NCBI GenBank assembly: GCA_018657655.1
Contig: JABHWQ010000108.1
Span: 1-5,127, forward strand
DNA length: 5,127 nucleotides
Origin: Chloroflexota bacterium
Lineage (GTDB): Bacteria > Chloroflexota > Dehalococcoidia > SZUA-161 > SpSt-899
Direction: 5' to 3'
Shown here: piece after piece, positions 5,052-5,127 of the stretch
Position numbering within the stretch: the stretch's first letter is position 1
Layout of the letters: each line of letters begins with the position of its first letter
Program-made: the position numbers and the translations under genes
The notes under the pieces: model-generated
The model's database searches: none
Told to the model about the DNA's origin: nothing
What the model saw: the letters and a program-made list of their open reading frames with translations, nothing else

Positions 5052-5127
5052 ATGGCTCTAAAAGTAATCCCACTGGCCGATCGGGTCGTCGTGAAACCGA
5101 TTACCCGGGAGGAAGTGACCAAGGGTG
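5052..5127 (+). CDS. groES: Co-chaperonin GroES (10 kDa), 5' portion only
   Basis: GroES forms the heptameric lid of the GroEL folding chamber in the cytoplasm. Only 25 codons are visible before the window ends. They read MALKVIPLADRVVVKP followed by ITREEVTKG, which matches the conserved GroES N-terminus (I/L-P-L-x-D-R-V-x-V-K) running into the segment just before the mobile loop (usually GGI next). GGAGG (5041-5045) lies 6 nt upstream of ATG 5052, an ideal spacing. The upstream CIRCE element and strong promoter agree with the assignment. groEL is expected next, beyond the edge. Confidence 0.96.
   Translation, partial: MALKVIPLADRVVVKPITREEVTKG

Overview
The window reads as a compact, mostly co-directional stretch of a bacterial chromosome; every supported gene is on the + strand. 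Gene content points to Chloroflexota, most likely a Dehalococcoidia-type lineage. The grounds are a ThiD2-ThiE fusion, a bacterial translin-family protein, an FmdB-like zinc ribbon with a long C-terminal extension, a K+-dependent-type membrane pyrophosphatase, and a CIRCE-controlled groES. This placement is inferred from family distribution, not from a search.

Layout. (1) Positions 1-2345 look like the distal part of one operon: the Gly/Glu-rich C-terminus of an unidentified gene (stop at 95), an FmdB-family zinc ribbon protein (100-456), a bifunctional-looking ThiD2-ThiE thiamine enzyme (about 470-1516), a translin-family putative nuclease (1513-2163, overlapping thiE by 4 nt), and a small hydrophobic ORF with a GTG start (2169-2345). 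A strong intrinsic terminator (2412-2442) closes it. (2) The non-coding interval 2346-2675 holds that terminator, a perfect 11-bp-arm dyad (2482-2505), a possible branched RNA fold, and a second terminator-like hairpin (2596-2623), all upstream of the pump gene. (3) hppA (2676-4787, GTG start set by a near-perfect Shine-Dalgarno) encodes a complete membrane-bound pyrophosphatase, followed by a long terminator hairpin (4816-4854). (4) The intergenic region 4855-5051 carries a promoter with consensus -35 and extended -10, overlapping a perfect CIRCE element, ahead of groES, whose first 25 codons lie in the window.

How the genes work together: the thiamine enzyme joins the pyrimidine and thiazole moieties and releases pyrophosphate. 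The pyrophosphatase recovers energy from cellular pyrophosphate as an ion gradient. The two are separated by a terminator, so any link is metabolic at most. groES is an independent HrcA-regulated heat-shock unit.

The least explained parts are the translin and small membrane protein tail of the thiamine operon, and the structured interval upstream of hppA, where two mutually exclusive pairings could form. Nothing here is an obvious mobile element, CRISPR array, tRNA or rRNA.
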